Part shown: one piece after another, positions 16,456 through 24,184 of the stretch
Numbering within the stretch: the first letter of the stretch is position 1
Layout: every line of letters starts with the position of its first letter
Source of the DNA: Paenibacillus sp.
GTDB lineage: Bacteria; Bacillota; Bacilli; Paenibacillales; Paenibacillaceae
Reading direction: 5' to 3'
Length of the DNA: 32,583 bases
Assembly: GCA_017512705.1 (NCBI GenBank)
Contig: JAFWEX010000034.1
Span: forward strand, 1 to 32,583
The notes under the pieces: model-generated
Seen by the model: only the letters and a program-made list of their open reading frames with translations
What the model was told of the DNA's origin: nothing
The model's database searches: none
Position numbers and translations under genes: made by a program

Positions 16456-17271
16456 ATGGACGGTAGAGACTGGGGTACATTTTTACTTCCTTATGAACAA
16501 GCGGTAGAGGAATTGAAAGTCAAGTTCAAGACGATGAGGGCCGAATTGAAAAAACGGGAAGAATATGCCCCGATTGAATTCGTTACTGGCCGTGTCAAAA
16601 AAATCTCCAGCATTCTGGAAAAATCAAGACGTCTGAATGTAGCACTTGATGATGTGGAGACAGGCATTGAGGATATCGCGGGTATTCGGATCATGTGCCA
16701 GTTCGTAGATGATATTCGCCGGGTTGCTGAATACATCCGGGCACGTAAGGACCTGACGGTTGTAATTGAAAAAGACTATATTACCAACTTCAAAGAGAGT
16801 GGTTATCGAAGCTTTCATATGATCATTGAGTATCCTGTACAAACAGCGTTGGGGCAGAAAAAAGTGCTTGCCGAAATTCAGATTCGGACACTGGCGATGA
16901 ATTTCTGGGCAACCATTGAACATTCCCTGAGCTATAAATACCGGGAGAGCTTGCCGGATGATATGAGAGCGAGACTGAAGAAAACAGCGGAAGCTGCCTT
17001 TGTTCTGGATAACGAGATGTCAGCGATTCGTCTGCAGATTCTGGAAGCGCAAAAGGCGTTTGAGGATGAATCCAATATCGTATCTAGAACACTCAGCATC
17101 ATTCAACAGCTGTATTTCTATCATCTCGTTCATGAAGCGATTGAAGCGCAGAAACGATTCAACGACTGCTGGGAGCGACATGATATGGAAGGACTCAAAG
17201 TGCTACTGGACGATGTGAAGGGACTTCTGAACAACGCCAGAAAGGGCGAGAATCCAGATGAACAGCTATGA
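16456..17271 (+). CDS. Small alarmone synthetase-like (p)ppGpp synthetase (RelA/SpoT domain)
   Basis: Makes (p)ppGpp from ATP and GDP/GTP. The protein has 271 residues. It carries a synthetase domain without a hydrolase domain: the VTGRVKKISSILEK G-loop region (43-56), DIAGIRI with catalytic D73, GYRSFH at 116-121 with the guanine-stacking Y117, and EIQIRT with E140. The order resembles RelQ (YjbM) of B. subtilis, but this protein is about 60 residues longer. The extra C-terminal helix-rich part (about 185-271) is unusual. Start: ATG at 16456 after AGGAGG. It overlaps the DUF309 gene by 14 bases, so the two are coupled. Confidence 0.9.
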   Translation: MDGRDWGTFLLPYEQAVEELKVKFKTMRAELKKREEYAPIEFVTGRVKKISSILEKSRRLNVALDDVETGIEDIAGIRIMCQFVDDIRRVAEYIRARKDLTVVIEKDYITNFKESGYRSFHMIIEYPVQTALGQKKVLAEIQIRTLAMNFWATIEHSLSYKYRESLPDDMRARLKKTAEAAFVLDNEMSAIRLQILEAQKAFEDESNIVSRTLSIIQQLYFYHLVHEAIEAQKRFNDCWERHDMEGLKVLLDDVKGLLNNARKGENPDEQL

Positions 17272-17779
17272 ACCGCTTTATGTCGATTATCTGATTTATT
17301 TTAACCGGGATCAGGACTACTTCGAATGTCATGAAGTGCTTGAAGAATTATGGTTGGAACGTGATCGTGATCCATTGTACAAAGGTTTGTTGCAGATTGC
17401 TGTTGGGCTGTATCATTACAGGAACGGTAATCTTCGTGGTGGACTCCTGATGCTGCAAAGTTCATTGGACTTATTGGCACCATATCCAGAGAGCATGCTT
17501 GGAATTCAACTTGAGGCACTAAAAGAGGACGTTAGTGGTCTTGTAAGGGAGCTGCAGCAAAATGAACCCGAGGCACTCGAGTATCGTGATCTGTCGATAA
17601 TGATTGAGGATAAGGCGCTCGCACAATTGGTGAAGCTAAGATCATTGGAGCTGAAGCCGAACATTCCGCAACGTCGAAGTCCAACTCGGGGACGAATCTA
17701 TGAAGAGAAGATGAGAGCGCTAAGTCAGAGTCAGACGCTCAAAGAATATGAGAACGTAAATAACCATGTAAATAAATAG
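17258..17779 (+). CDS. DUF309 family protein
   Basis: A 173-residue protein with the DUF309 signature FECHEVLEELWL near residues 22-33 and GLLQIAVGLYHYRNGN at about 43-58. It is helical and soluble, and the family's role is unknown. The reading frame starts inside the end of the alarmone synthetase gene (14-base overlap), indicating co-translation. A strong terminator follows. Confidence 0.88.
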   Translation: MNSYEPLYVDYLIYFNRDQDYFECHEVLEELWLERDRDPLYKGLLQIAVGLYHYRNGNLRGGLLMLQSSLDLLAPYPESMLGIQLEALKEDVSGLVRELQQNEPEALEYRDLSIMIEDKALAQLVKLRSLELKPNIPQRRSPTRGRIYEEKMRALSQSQTLKEYENVNNHVNK

Positions 17780-17805
17780 GACCTACTGTCCTATGTCTTG
17801 TATAC

Positions 17806-17850
17806 AAAACACCCCAATCATTCCAATGAGGAATCGATCGGGGTGTTTTT
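17806..17850. terminator. Bidirectional terminator
   Basis: AACACCCC and GGGGTGTT arms with an inner ATTCC/GGAAT helix, T runs on both strands. It ends the relQ-like/DUF309 pair and the convergent thioredoxin gene. Confidence 0.88.
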
Positions 17851-17862
17851 GGTTTGTTGAAG

Positions 17863-18411
17863 TTAGCTTTTAGTTGGTGTTACACTCGCTTTGTACTTTT
17901 CGAAAAACTGCTTGTAGTCGTCCAGAGTGTAGCCTTCGTCACTTTCTTTCTCTTTCAGTCCACCAACCATGCGATCTTTCTCCACGCCATCTTGGAAGTA
18001 TACCAGTGTAGGCGTGAATTCAATATTGTAATCCGTCCAACCCTCATTAAATTCACGTAGGTTATATTGAGGAAGCTCAATACCTTCGCTATCCGCGAGT
18101 GGCATCAATTGAGGTGTAGTTGCACGGCAATGTGAGCAATCAGAAGCAAAGAAATAAACAAAGAAGCTATCTTTGTTGTTCACTTTGGTTTTCAGATCGG
18201 CCGGGAGTATGATCTGTTGATAGTTAGGATCTTTAAGCAATTCTCGTGTAGCTGGATTTAGCTTAGAAGCGGCAATGCCATAAGCATTTTCGACTGAATC
18301 CATCTGTTTCTTGGATTGCTGGTTAACCAAAACCAATGCAGCAAGCATGACAACTAATATACCTAGAAAGATAAGGATTGCGGCGCTTTTCTTTTTCTTC
18401 TTGGAATTCAT
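17863..18411 (-). CDS. Membrane-anchored thioredoxin-like protein
   Basis: A 182-residue protein with a basic N-terminus (five Lys in a row), one membrane helix (10-29) and an extracytoplasmic thioredoxin fold. The active site is C92-S-H-C95 in ASDCSHCRATTP, and the cis-proline is in FTPTLV. The CSHC centre differs from the CEPC of the TlpA/ResA paralogue at 8592, which suggests a different redox role. GGGGGATG precedes the ATG. The redox partner is not visible in the sequence. Confidence 0.88.
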   Translation of the reverse strand: MNSKKKKKSAAILIFLGILVVMLAALVLVNQQSKKQMDSVENAYGIAASKLNPATRELLKDPNYQQIILPADLKTKVNNKDSFFVYFFASDCSHCRATTPQLMPLADSEGIELPQYNLREFNEGWTDYNIEFTPTLVYFQDGVEKDRMVGGLKEKESDEGYTLDDYKQFFEKYKASVTPTKS

Positions 18412-18618
18412 CGTTCATCCCCCATTGTTCATATCGAAATAGCGTTGCAACAAAAATAAAGGCTGGGATAATATGCATAAACAACCGTTTTTTTGCTCAA
18501 CAAACAATCTATTAGCATTATACTACATTACACGCTGTAGTGGAATAGATATGATAGGATAGGCAAGCAAAATGAAGATATGATAACATAGAGCAATATG
18601 TCATTTTAATAGGATAGG

Positions 18619-20376
18619 ATGAGTGGAAATATGGCTGTACAGCTGCCTTTTATCTTTGCAGAGCGTATGGAACGTTTGCTTGGCGAAGAATTTGAATCTT
18701 TTATGAAATCATATGATCAATCACCACATGCAGGACTTCGTGTGAATACACTTAAAATATCAATAGAACAATTCAAAGAGATTGTCCCGTTTGAACTGAG
18801 ACCTATACCTTGGTGCGAAACCGGATTTTATGTGCCTCATGGGGTAAAGCCAGGTCTGCACCCTTATTATCATGCAGGTATGTATTATATACAGGAACCA
18901 AGTGCCATGGCTCCAGTGGAAAAGTTGCAAGTGCAACCGGGAGATCGTGTGCTTGATTTGTGTGCTGCCCCCGGGGGGAAATCAACTCAGATTGCTGCCA
19001 AATTGCAAGGAAAAGGTGTGCTTGTCACCAATGACATTCATGCCGAGCGCACCAAGGCACTTGCTAAAAATGTGGAACTGTACGGTGTAAGGAATGCAGT
19101 TGTGCTCAATGAGTCACCTGAACGCATTGCGGATGCGTTTCCGAACTATTTTGATAAAATTTTAATCGATGCACCTTGCTCAGGGGAAGGGATGTTCCGC
19201 AAGGATGAGGACATGGTGAAATCATGGGAACACCATTCCGTTGATAAATGTGTGATCATGCAACGCGATATTTTAGAAACGGCAGCTCGATTGTTAGCTC
19301 CAGGAGGTACGATCGTTTATTCAACGTGTACCTTTGCACCGGAAGAAAATGAAGCGATGATTGCAGAGTTTTTGAGAAAAAATGGTGACTTTGCAGTTGT
19401 GAATATTGATCATACTTCAGGTTTTGCTCCTGGACGTCCGGAATGGGTTCGTCAAATGTCCCCGGTTCAGGCAGCGGAGACAGAAGGCGTGCTGGAGCAG
19501 ACAAGCGGTACGGCCAGGTTGTGGCCTCACCTCCTGGAAGGAGAAGGGCATTACGTTGCTGTGTTAAAACATGTGGAGGCGTACGAAGGTGATGAAGTAA
19601 GTTCGGATAAATGGATCGATGAATTTAATAGAGAGTTAGACAAAGAACAAAAAGAACTAGATGAAGAAAGGCAAGATGAGGGCCGGATTGCGGGTGAGTC
19701 TTCGTTGATTCAAGATCTAAGTGAGGATCGTTCTTTTTTACGATCGGCTTCGATTCCTATGACCAAAGCCGATCGTAAAAAGGAACGTTTGTTACGGCTT
19801 GAATCAAGAAAGAGTAGTGAAAGTGGCACGCGTGCCAGTAAACATGAAAATAAATCAGGCAAGAAGGGAAAAGAGGCTGGCGGCCGTAAGTCTGAACGAG
19901 GACAAGGACGAGGTGCCAATACAGTTTCAAACGACCCATTAATGGTGTATCACCAGTTTATAAAAGATAACTTGGAGATGACACTTGAAGGAGAGACGGT
20001 ATGTTACGGAGATCGAATATATCAGTCCGCAGTCGGAGCTTCCCGTCTTAAGGGATTAAAGGTCATTCGTCCTGGATGGTTTATGGGAACGATGAAGAAT
20101 GGACGATTCGTACCATCTCATCCGCTGGCGTGTGCTTTACGTGCATCGGAGGTGCAACGAAGTGTAAATCTATCTTCTGTGGATGGAGAAGCTGTCAGAT
20201 ACTTGAAGGGGGAGACGCTAAACGTGATGCAAGAACGAATAGCACACCAAGAGGGATCCATTCCTAAAGGATATGTTCTCGTGTGTGTGGATGGATATGC
20301 TGCTGGATGGGGAAAATGGCTGGATGGAGTGTTGAAGAATGAATATCCTGCGGGCTGGAGGTGGACATCGGTATGA
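18619..20376 (+). CDS. RsmF-like rRNA m5C methyltransferase with a long charged linker
   Basis: A 585-residue SAM-dependent RNA methyltransferase. The catalytic domain (about 1-310) has the SAM motif LDLCAAPGGKSTQ, DAPCSGEGMFRKD with the releasing cysteine, and STCTF with the nucleophile. The C-terminal part (about 440-585) fits the ferredoxin-like and PUA-like region of RsmF (YebU) proteins. Between them lies a very charged, low-complexity linker (about 325-435) that makes the protein longer than usual. The linker carries a 22-base inverted repeat. ATG at 18619 is used; ATG at 18631 after AGGATG is equally possible. It leads an operon with a pseudouridine synthase. Confidence 0.9.
   Translation: MSGNMAVQLPFIFAERMERLLGEEFESFMKSYDQSPHAGLRVNTLKISIEQFKEIVPFELRPIPWCETGFYVPHGVKPGLHPYYHAGMYYIQEPSAMAPVEKLQVQPGDRVLDLCAAPGGKSTQIAAKLQGKGVLVTNDIHAERTKALAKNVELYGVRNAVVLNESPERIADAFPNYFDKILIDAPCSGEGMFRKDEDMVKSWEHHSVDKCVIMQRDILETAARLLAPGGTIVYSTCTFAPEENEAMIAEFLRKNGDFAVVNIDHTSGFAPGRPEWVRQMSPVQAAETEGVLEQTSGTARLWPHLLEGEGHYVAVLKHVEAYEGDEVSSDKWIDEFNRELDKEQKELDEERQDEGRIAGESSLIQDLSEDRSFLRSASIPMTKADRKKERLLRLESRKSSESGTRASKHENKSGKKGKEAGGRKSERGQGRGANTVSNDPLMVYHQFIKDNLEMTLEGETVCYGDRIYQSAVGASRLKGLKVIRPGWFMGTMKNGRFVPSHPLACALRASEVQRSVNLSSVDGEAVRYLKGETLNVMQERIAHQEGSIPKGYVLVCVDGYAAGWGKWLDGVLKNEYPAGWRWTSV
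19729..19787. repeat. 22-base inverted repeat inside the RsmF-like gene
   Basis: Arms 19729-19750 and 19766-19787 are complementary at 21 of 22 positions, and the remaining pair is G-T. The loop is 15 bases. The core ACGATCGGCTT/AAGCCGATCGT is perfect. No T run follows on either strand, so it is not an intrinsic terminator. It encodes part of the charged linker (residues of about 371-390). Confidence 0.9.
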
Positions 20377-21134
20377 GTGGGAAAGGCAAACAAACCCAGC
20401 GTTTGGACAAAATTTTAAGCCATATGGGTGTCGGTACGCGAAGTGAACTGAAGAAAATGGTCAAGCAGGGACGTATTCATGTGGATGGCAAGGCAGTGAA
20501 GGACAGCGGGGTGCAGGTTAATCCGGAGATTAACGTTATTGAAGCGGATGGTGAGCGAATCCTCTATAGGGAGAATATTTATTTGATGCTGCACAAGCCG
20601 CCGGGCGTCGTCTCCGCGACAGAGGATGCCCGGGATAAAACAGTGCTGAACCTGCTGCGCAAAGAAGATCGGATCTTTCAACCATTCCCGGTGGGGCGGC
20701 TGGACAAGGATACGGAAGGGCTGCTTATTCTGACCAATGATGGTCCTCTCGCCCATGATTTGTTATCTCCTCGCAAACATGTGCCTAAAACGTATGAAGC
20801 TCGGGTACTGGGGAAAGTTGATCAAGAAGACGTAAAGCGTTTTGCGAACGGCGTACATCTGGATGACGGATATGAGGCGATGCCAGCAGAGCTGACGATA
20901 CTGGGATATGAGGAGACGCCGGAAGGGACTGTCTCATTGATCTCGCTGATTATACATGAAGGTAAGTTCCATCATGTTAAACGTATGTTTCAGGCTGTTC
21001 AGAAACGTGTGATCTACCTGAAACGAGTAGCTATGGGAGATTTGAAACTTCCTTCTGATCTGCCGATCGGACATTACCGAGAGCTAACTGAAGATGAGCT
21101 TAATGGTTTGCGAAATGATCATACAACTGACTAA
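20373..21134 (+). CDS. RsuA/RluB-family 23S/16S rRNA pseudouridine synthase
   Basis: Isomerises a uridine in ribosomal RNA. The protein has 253 residues. The N-terminal S4 RNA-binding domain (about 10-60) is followed by the synthase domain with the catalytic Asp in GRLDKDTEGLL and the KTYEA motif. Length and S4 fusion fit the RsuA/RluB/RluE/RluF group; the exact target base cannot be read from the sequence. The ATG at 20373 overlaps the upstream stop by four bases and has GGAGGTGG before it. Confidence 0.94.
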   Translation: MSGKGKQTQRLDKILSHMGVGTRSELKKMVKQGRIHVDGKAVKDSGVQVNPEINVIEADGERILYRENIYLMLHKPPGVVSATEDARDKTVLNLLRKEDRIFQPFPVGRLDKDTEGLLILTNDGPLAHDLLSPRKHVPKTYEARVLGKVDQEDVKRFANGVHLDDGYEAMPAELTILGYEETPEGTVSLISLIIHEGKFHHVKRMFQAVQKRVIYLKRVAMGDLKLPSDLPIGHYRELTEDELNGLRNDHTTD

Positions 21135-21156
21135 ACATAGATTGGATTGAAATCAT

Positions 21157-21960
21157 ATGACCTATAAATTGATTGCACTGGATGTTGATGGAACATTATT
21201 GAACGATCATCATGAGCTGACCGAGTGGACACAAGAGACCTTAATCCAAGCGTCCCGTCAAGGGGCTGAGATTGTACTTTGTTCAGGCCGCGGACCGGCC
21301 AACACGATTCCTTTTATGAAACAGATGGGTCTGGATGGTTATGTTATAACGCATAACGGTGCGGTTACTGCTCAAGTGGAGACACGAGAAGTGATCCATC
21401 AGTTTTCTCTGGATACTCAAGGTCTGGAGCCAATTATGACATACTGCCGTGAAAATGGGGTGCATTTTGACATTAATACGGCTTTTGGACTGTATGTGGA
21501 ACAGCCTGAAGGCTTGGAGTTGCAGGTTAGGGAGATGTACTATAATTTCCTAGCGGAGCCGCTCAAACTACCACGATGGGCAGACATGACAGAGCCACTT
21601 GCCAAATTTACGGCTTTTGGTCCTATTGAACAGATGGACGAAGTTCAGCGTGAATGGTCATCCTGGAATCTTCCGTATTACATGACACGAAGCGGGGATT
21701 TCTTCATTGATTTGATGCATCCTGATGCATCCAAAGGAGCCGCGCTCAAAAGGCTTGCTGATTCCAAGGGCATAGCCTCCTCTGAAATTATGGCGATTGG
21801 CAACTACTTTAATGATATTACGATGTTGACTTTTGCGGGAAAAGGTATTGCCATGGACAACTCTCCAGAAGAGGTAAAGGCCGCTTCCAACGAAGTTACA
21901 TTATCCAATAATGAGGAAGGGGTCGCGCATGCCATCCATAAGTATATTTTGTCGCCGTAA
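21157..21960 (+). CDS. Cof-type HAD phosphatase
   Basis: A 267-residue HAD-IIB hydrolase, probably acting on sugar or flavin phosphates. Motif I is ALDVDGTLL with the nucleophile Asp at residue 9 and acid Asp at 11. Motif II is the CSGR serine, motif III is the SKGAAL lysine. Motif IV reads GNYFND, with Asn where most relatives have Asp. A C2-type cap domain lies between. It follows the pseudouridine synthase gene by 22 bases with a weak ribosome binding site, probably in one operon. No terminator was seen after it. Confidence 0.92.
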   Translation: MTYKLIALDVDGTLLNDHHELTEWTQETLIQASRQGAEIVLCSGRGPANTIPFMKQMGLDGYVITHNGAVTAQVETREVIHQFSLDTQGLEPIMTYCRENGVHFDINTAFGLYVEQPEGLELQVREMYYNFLAEPLKLPRWADMTEPLAKFTAFGPIEQMDEVQREWSSWNLPYYMTRSGDFFIDLMHPDASKGAALKRLADSKGIASSEIMAIGNYFNDITMLTFAGKGIAMDNSPEEVKAASNEVTLSNNEEGVAHAIHKYILSP

Positions 21961-22064
21961 GTCTCCAGAACTTCTCACTTGAATTTCAATAATAAACAGT
22001 CCTTATAAACTACTGTCCCTGAGGACATCCTAAGAGAATACGTTAGGAATGAGGAGGACTGGCA

Positions 22065-23147
22065 ATGAATCAGATCGAACTAACTACGGATCTGCGAACA
22101 GCAAGTGGTGAAGTGCAGGATGTTATGGTGGATGGCCGATATGCAGGCTCTCTTATATTAGTGTTTAGGGAAGGGGAGCGGTTATCAGGCAGCCTTCAAC
22201 TGGAACAAGAGTCTATAGAAGATGCATCTGAACAACATATTATAGATAAGGTGCATGTATATGTTCGTACACTTGCAGATGCGGTGGCTGCTTCCTATTA
22301 TGATATTTTGGTGAGTGTCGGCACGCTACATTCCGTGCTGCAGCCAGACATCAATGAAGGGACAGAATGGTCTTCTCACGATGACGAAGAGTCAGCAGGC
22401 TTTCTGAAGCGGGGTGAGAGCTCTTATGTCGATACATTCGTTCATGCGACGGATAGAATTCCTGCTTCTCGGGATGACTCTTTTACATATGAAGATTCGG
22501 AGCAGTTGCTCGAGATGGAGTTAGTAAGTGCCGGCCGTAACCTGTCGACCTATCTGTTTAATGATGTTGAAGGAGAAGAGATGGCAGAAGCTACCTTGAA
22601 GCAGTACGGAGCCGATGTACAAGGAGAGATTCATTGGTATGATGAACCTGATGAATCTGTACAGGAAGCAGCGGCAGAACTGCTTGTAAGGGAATTGGAT
22701 GAAGAGATTATTGATACGATTACGATCCAGATGTGGCATCAAGGGAATAAAATAGAGACGCTGGAATGGGTGCATCGTGATTTTTCGGAAGAGCTGGAAG
22801 AGGAACAAGAGGAAGAGGAATTCGATCGCCTTGAAGATTCAATAAATTCAGAAGAAGCAGAAGAAGCTTGTTATGTCATGCTTAGGAGCAGGGACCGAGA
22901 GTTCAGCATCTATGATCTGTTTGTCCAAGAGCGCGGAGGGCTCCCGGTGGGAACTGCAACGATCGATACGTCACATACGGACATTACAGGTTATATGGAC
23001 TATGATGTTCCAGGCACGAGCATGCAGCGAAAAACACTGGTTGAAGTGCTTATGCGAGAGCTGAACAGAGAGATCGAGTTCGACTCACTGCATCTCACCA
23101 TGCTATATCGCAATCAGATTATTGATGAAGCAAGAGTCGAAGGGTAA
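22065..23147 (+). CDS. Acidic protein with three internal repeats, unknown function
   Basis: Unrecognised, very acidic, soluble protein of 360 residues with no signal or membrane segment. Three related units can be aligned by eye at about 4-92, 150-235 and 269-357. Each runs from a short strand pair through an acidic turn to a helix (VHVYVRTLADAV, AAELLVRELDEE, LVEVLMRELNRE), then a strand ending in a basic/polar turn. Glu-rich linkers join them (about 241-266 is nearly all Glu and Asp). GAGGAGG precedes the ATG. Such a design fits a protein-protein or nucleic-acid mimic role, but this is speculation. Confidence 0.8.
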   Translation: MNQIELTTDLRTASGEVQDVMVDGRYAGSLILVFREGERLSGSLQLEQESIEDASEQHIIDKVHVYVRTLADAVAASYYDILVSVGTLHSVLQPDINEGTEWSSHDDEESAGFLKRGESSYVDTFVHATDRIPASRDDSFTYEDSEQLLEMELVSAGRNLSTYLFNDVEGEEMAEATLKQYGADVQGEIHWYDEPDESVQEAAAELLVRELDEEIIDTITIQMWHQGNKIETLEWVHRDFSEELEEEQEEEEFDRLEDSINSEEAEEACYVMLRSRDREFSIYDLFVQERGGLPVGTATIDTSHTDITGYMDYDVPGTSMQRKTLVEVLMRELNREIEFDSLHLTMLYRNQIIDEARVEG

Positions 23148-23174
23148 GAGGCGAATGCCTTTTACTCTTTTTTT
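23142..23174 (+). terminator. Terminator after the three-repeat acidic protein gene
   Basis: An 11-base-pair stem with two G-T pairs (GGGTAAGAGGC and GCCTTTTACTC), loop GAAT, then seven T. The left arm overlaps the stop codon. Confidence 0.8.
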
Positions 23175-23197
23175 ATGTTGAATCTTATGGATTGATT

Positions 23198-23226
23198 TTG
23201 ACGAAGAAATATTTTCTCGGTATAGT
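23198..23226 (+). promoter_or_regulatory. Promoter of the GNAT gene
   Basis: TTGACG, 17 bases, TATAGT, about 50 bases before the start codon. Confidence 0.7.
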
Positions 23227-23275
23227 ACGATTAGTTATTTATGTAGTTAAAAGTTTGTAAAATGGGAGGGGCATA

Positions 23276-23821
23276 ATGAAGCATCCATTCACGATACGGA
23301 AGAAATACATCAATGACGGCTTTGAGGCGGTTCAAGCGCAATCAGGGGACACGGAAGAGGTGCTTTCATTACTTGTGGAATCAGCATCTTGGCTGAGAAG
23401 CCAAGGCTCTTCGCAATGGAGTGCACTGCTTCAAGGAGAGGATTCTCATAATACACCCGCGGCCATTCAGAAGGGTGACGTTTTCGTTTTCAAAAAAGAA
23501 GAAAAGATCGCAGGGATGGTTATTCTCATGCAGAAGCCAAGTCCGTGGGATGTCAAGCTATGGGGAGATCAGGCTCATGAGGAAGATCAAGCACTCTATC
23601 TGCACCGCCTCGCGATCCGAAGAGCGTATGCTCGAACGGGCTTAGGTAAATCTATATTGCAGTGGTCTATCAGTGGAATACAATTCAAGAATAAGTCACT
23701 TGTACGCCTGGATTGCGGGGCTGACAACGCCACGTTAAATGCCTTTTATGCAGCTAATGAATTTGCTTATGCAGGCTTACGGCATGGATACAGTCTTTAC
23801 GAGAAATCGGTTGAAATGTAA
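23276..23821 (+). CDS. GNAT-family N-acetyltransferase
   Basis: A 181-residue acetyl-CoA dependent acetyltransferase. The core motif A region reads LYLHRLAIRRAYARTGLGKSIL (about 107-128, R/Q-x-x-G-x-G/A form), followed by the LDCGADNATLNAFYAANEF segment of motif B. The acceptor substrate cannot be read from the sequence. GGGAGGGG precedes the ATG, and promoter and terminator flank it, so it is monocistronic. Confidence 0.88.
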   Translation: MKHPFTIRKKYINDGFEAVQAQSGDTEEVLSLLVESASWLRSQGSSQWSALLQGEDSHNTPAAIQKGDVFVFKKEEKIAGMVILMQKPSPWDVKLWGDQAHEEDQALYLHRLAIRRAYARTGLGKSILQWSISGIQFKNKSLVRLDCGADNATLNAFYAANEFAYAGLRHGYSLYEKSVEM

Positions 23822-23851
23822 AGTCACGGGAGCAAGTGGTTAAAAAATAAG

Positions 23852-23893
23852 GAAACAAGCCGGAAGCGATCAAAGCTTGTCCGGCTTGTTTTA
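23852..23893 (+). terminator. Terminator of the GNAT gene
   Basis: AACAAGCCGG and CCGGCTTGTTTT arms, with a smaller AAGC/GCTT helix in the loop. Confidence 0.85.
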
Positions 23894-24112
23894 TGTGTTG
23901 TCCGATCGAAAGCACAGATAAGCTTATAATGTAAATAGGGGCTTCTGTATCGATCGTCCATTGAATATGTTGTATATACGAATGAATAATCCATGTCCCA
24001 AAATGGTAGATGTTCAAGCTTTTCTGTGTCATAATGAATAATGAGTATATGCAGTAAAATGCATGAAAATACATTTTCGATACGAATTAATACAAGATCT
24101 CTTAAGTATTGC

Positions 24113-24141
24113 TTTACTGAACATATGTTCCGATATATTAT
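24113..24141 (+). promoter_or_regulatory. Promoter with a LexA (SOS) box in its spacer
   Basis: TTTACT, 17 bases, TATTAT. The spacer holds the perfect palindrome GAACATATGTTC at 24119-24130; the 14-base site TGAACATATGTTCC matches the Bacillus LexA consensus CGAACRNRYGTTYC at 13 of 14 positions. Placement between -35 and -10 is ideal for repression. The glycosyltransferase start codon is 44 bases downstream. Confidence 0.7.
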
Positions 24142-24184
24142 ATTTAAATGTGAAAAAAGAGAAATGAAGCTGGAGAGGGGGACG

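Noticed and set aside
24041-24184. Upstream extension of the glycosyltransferase open frame
   Set aside because: It covers the SOS-type promoter, and the strong GAGAGGGGG site precedes the ATG at 24185.
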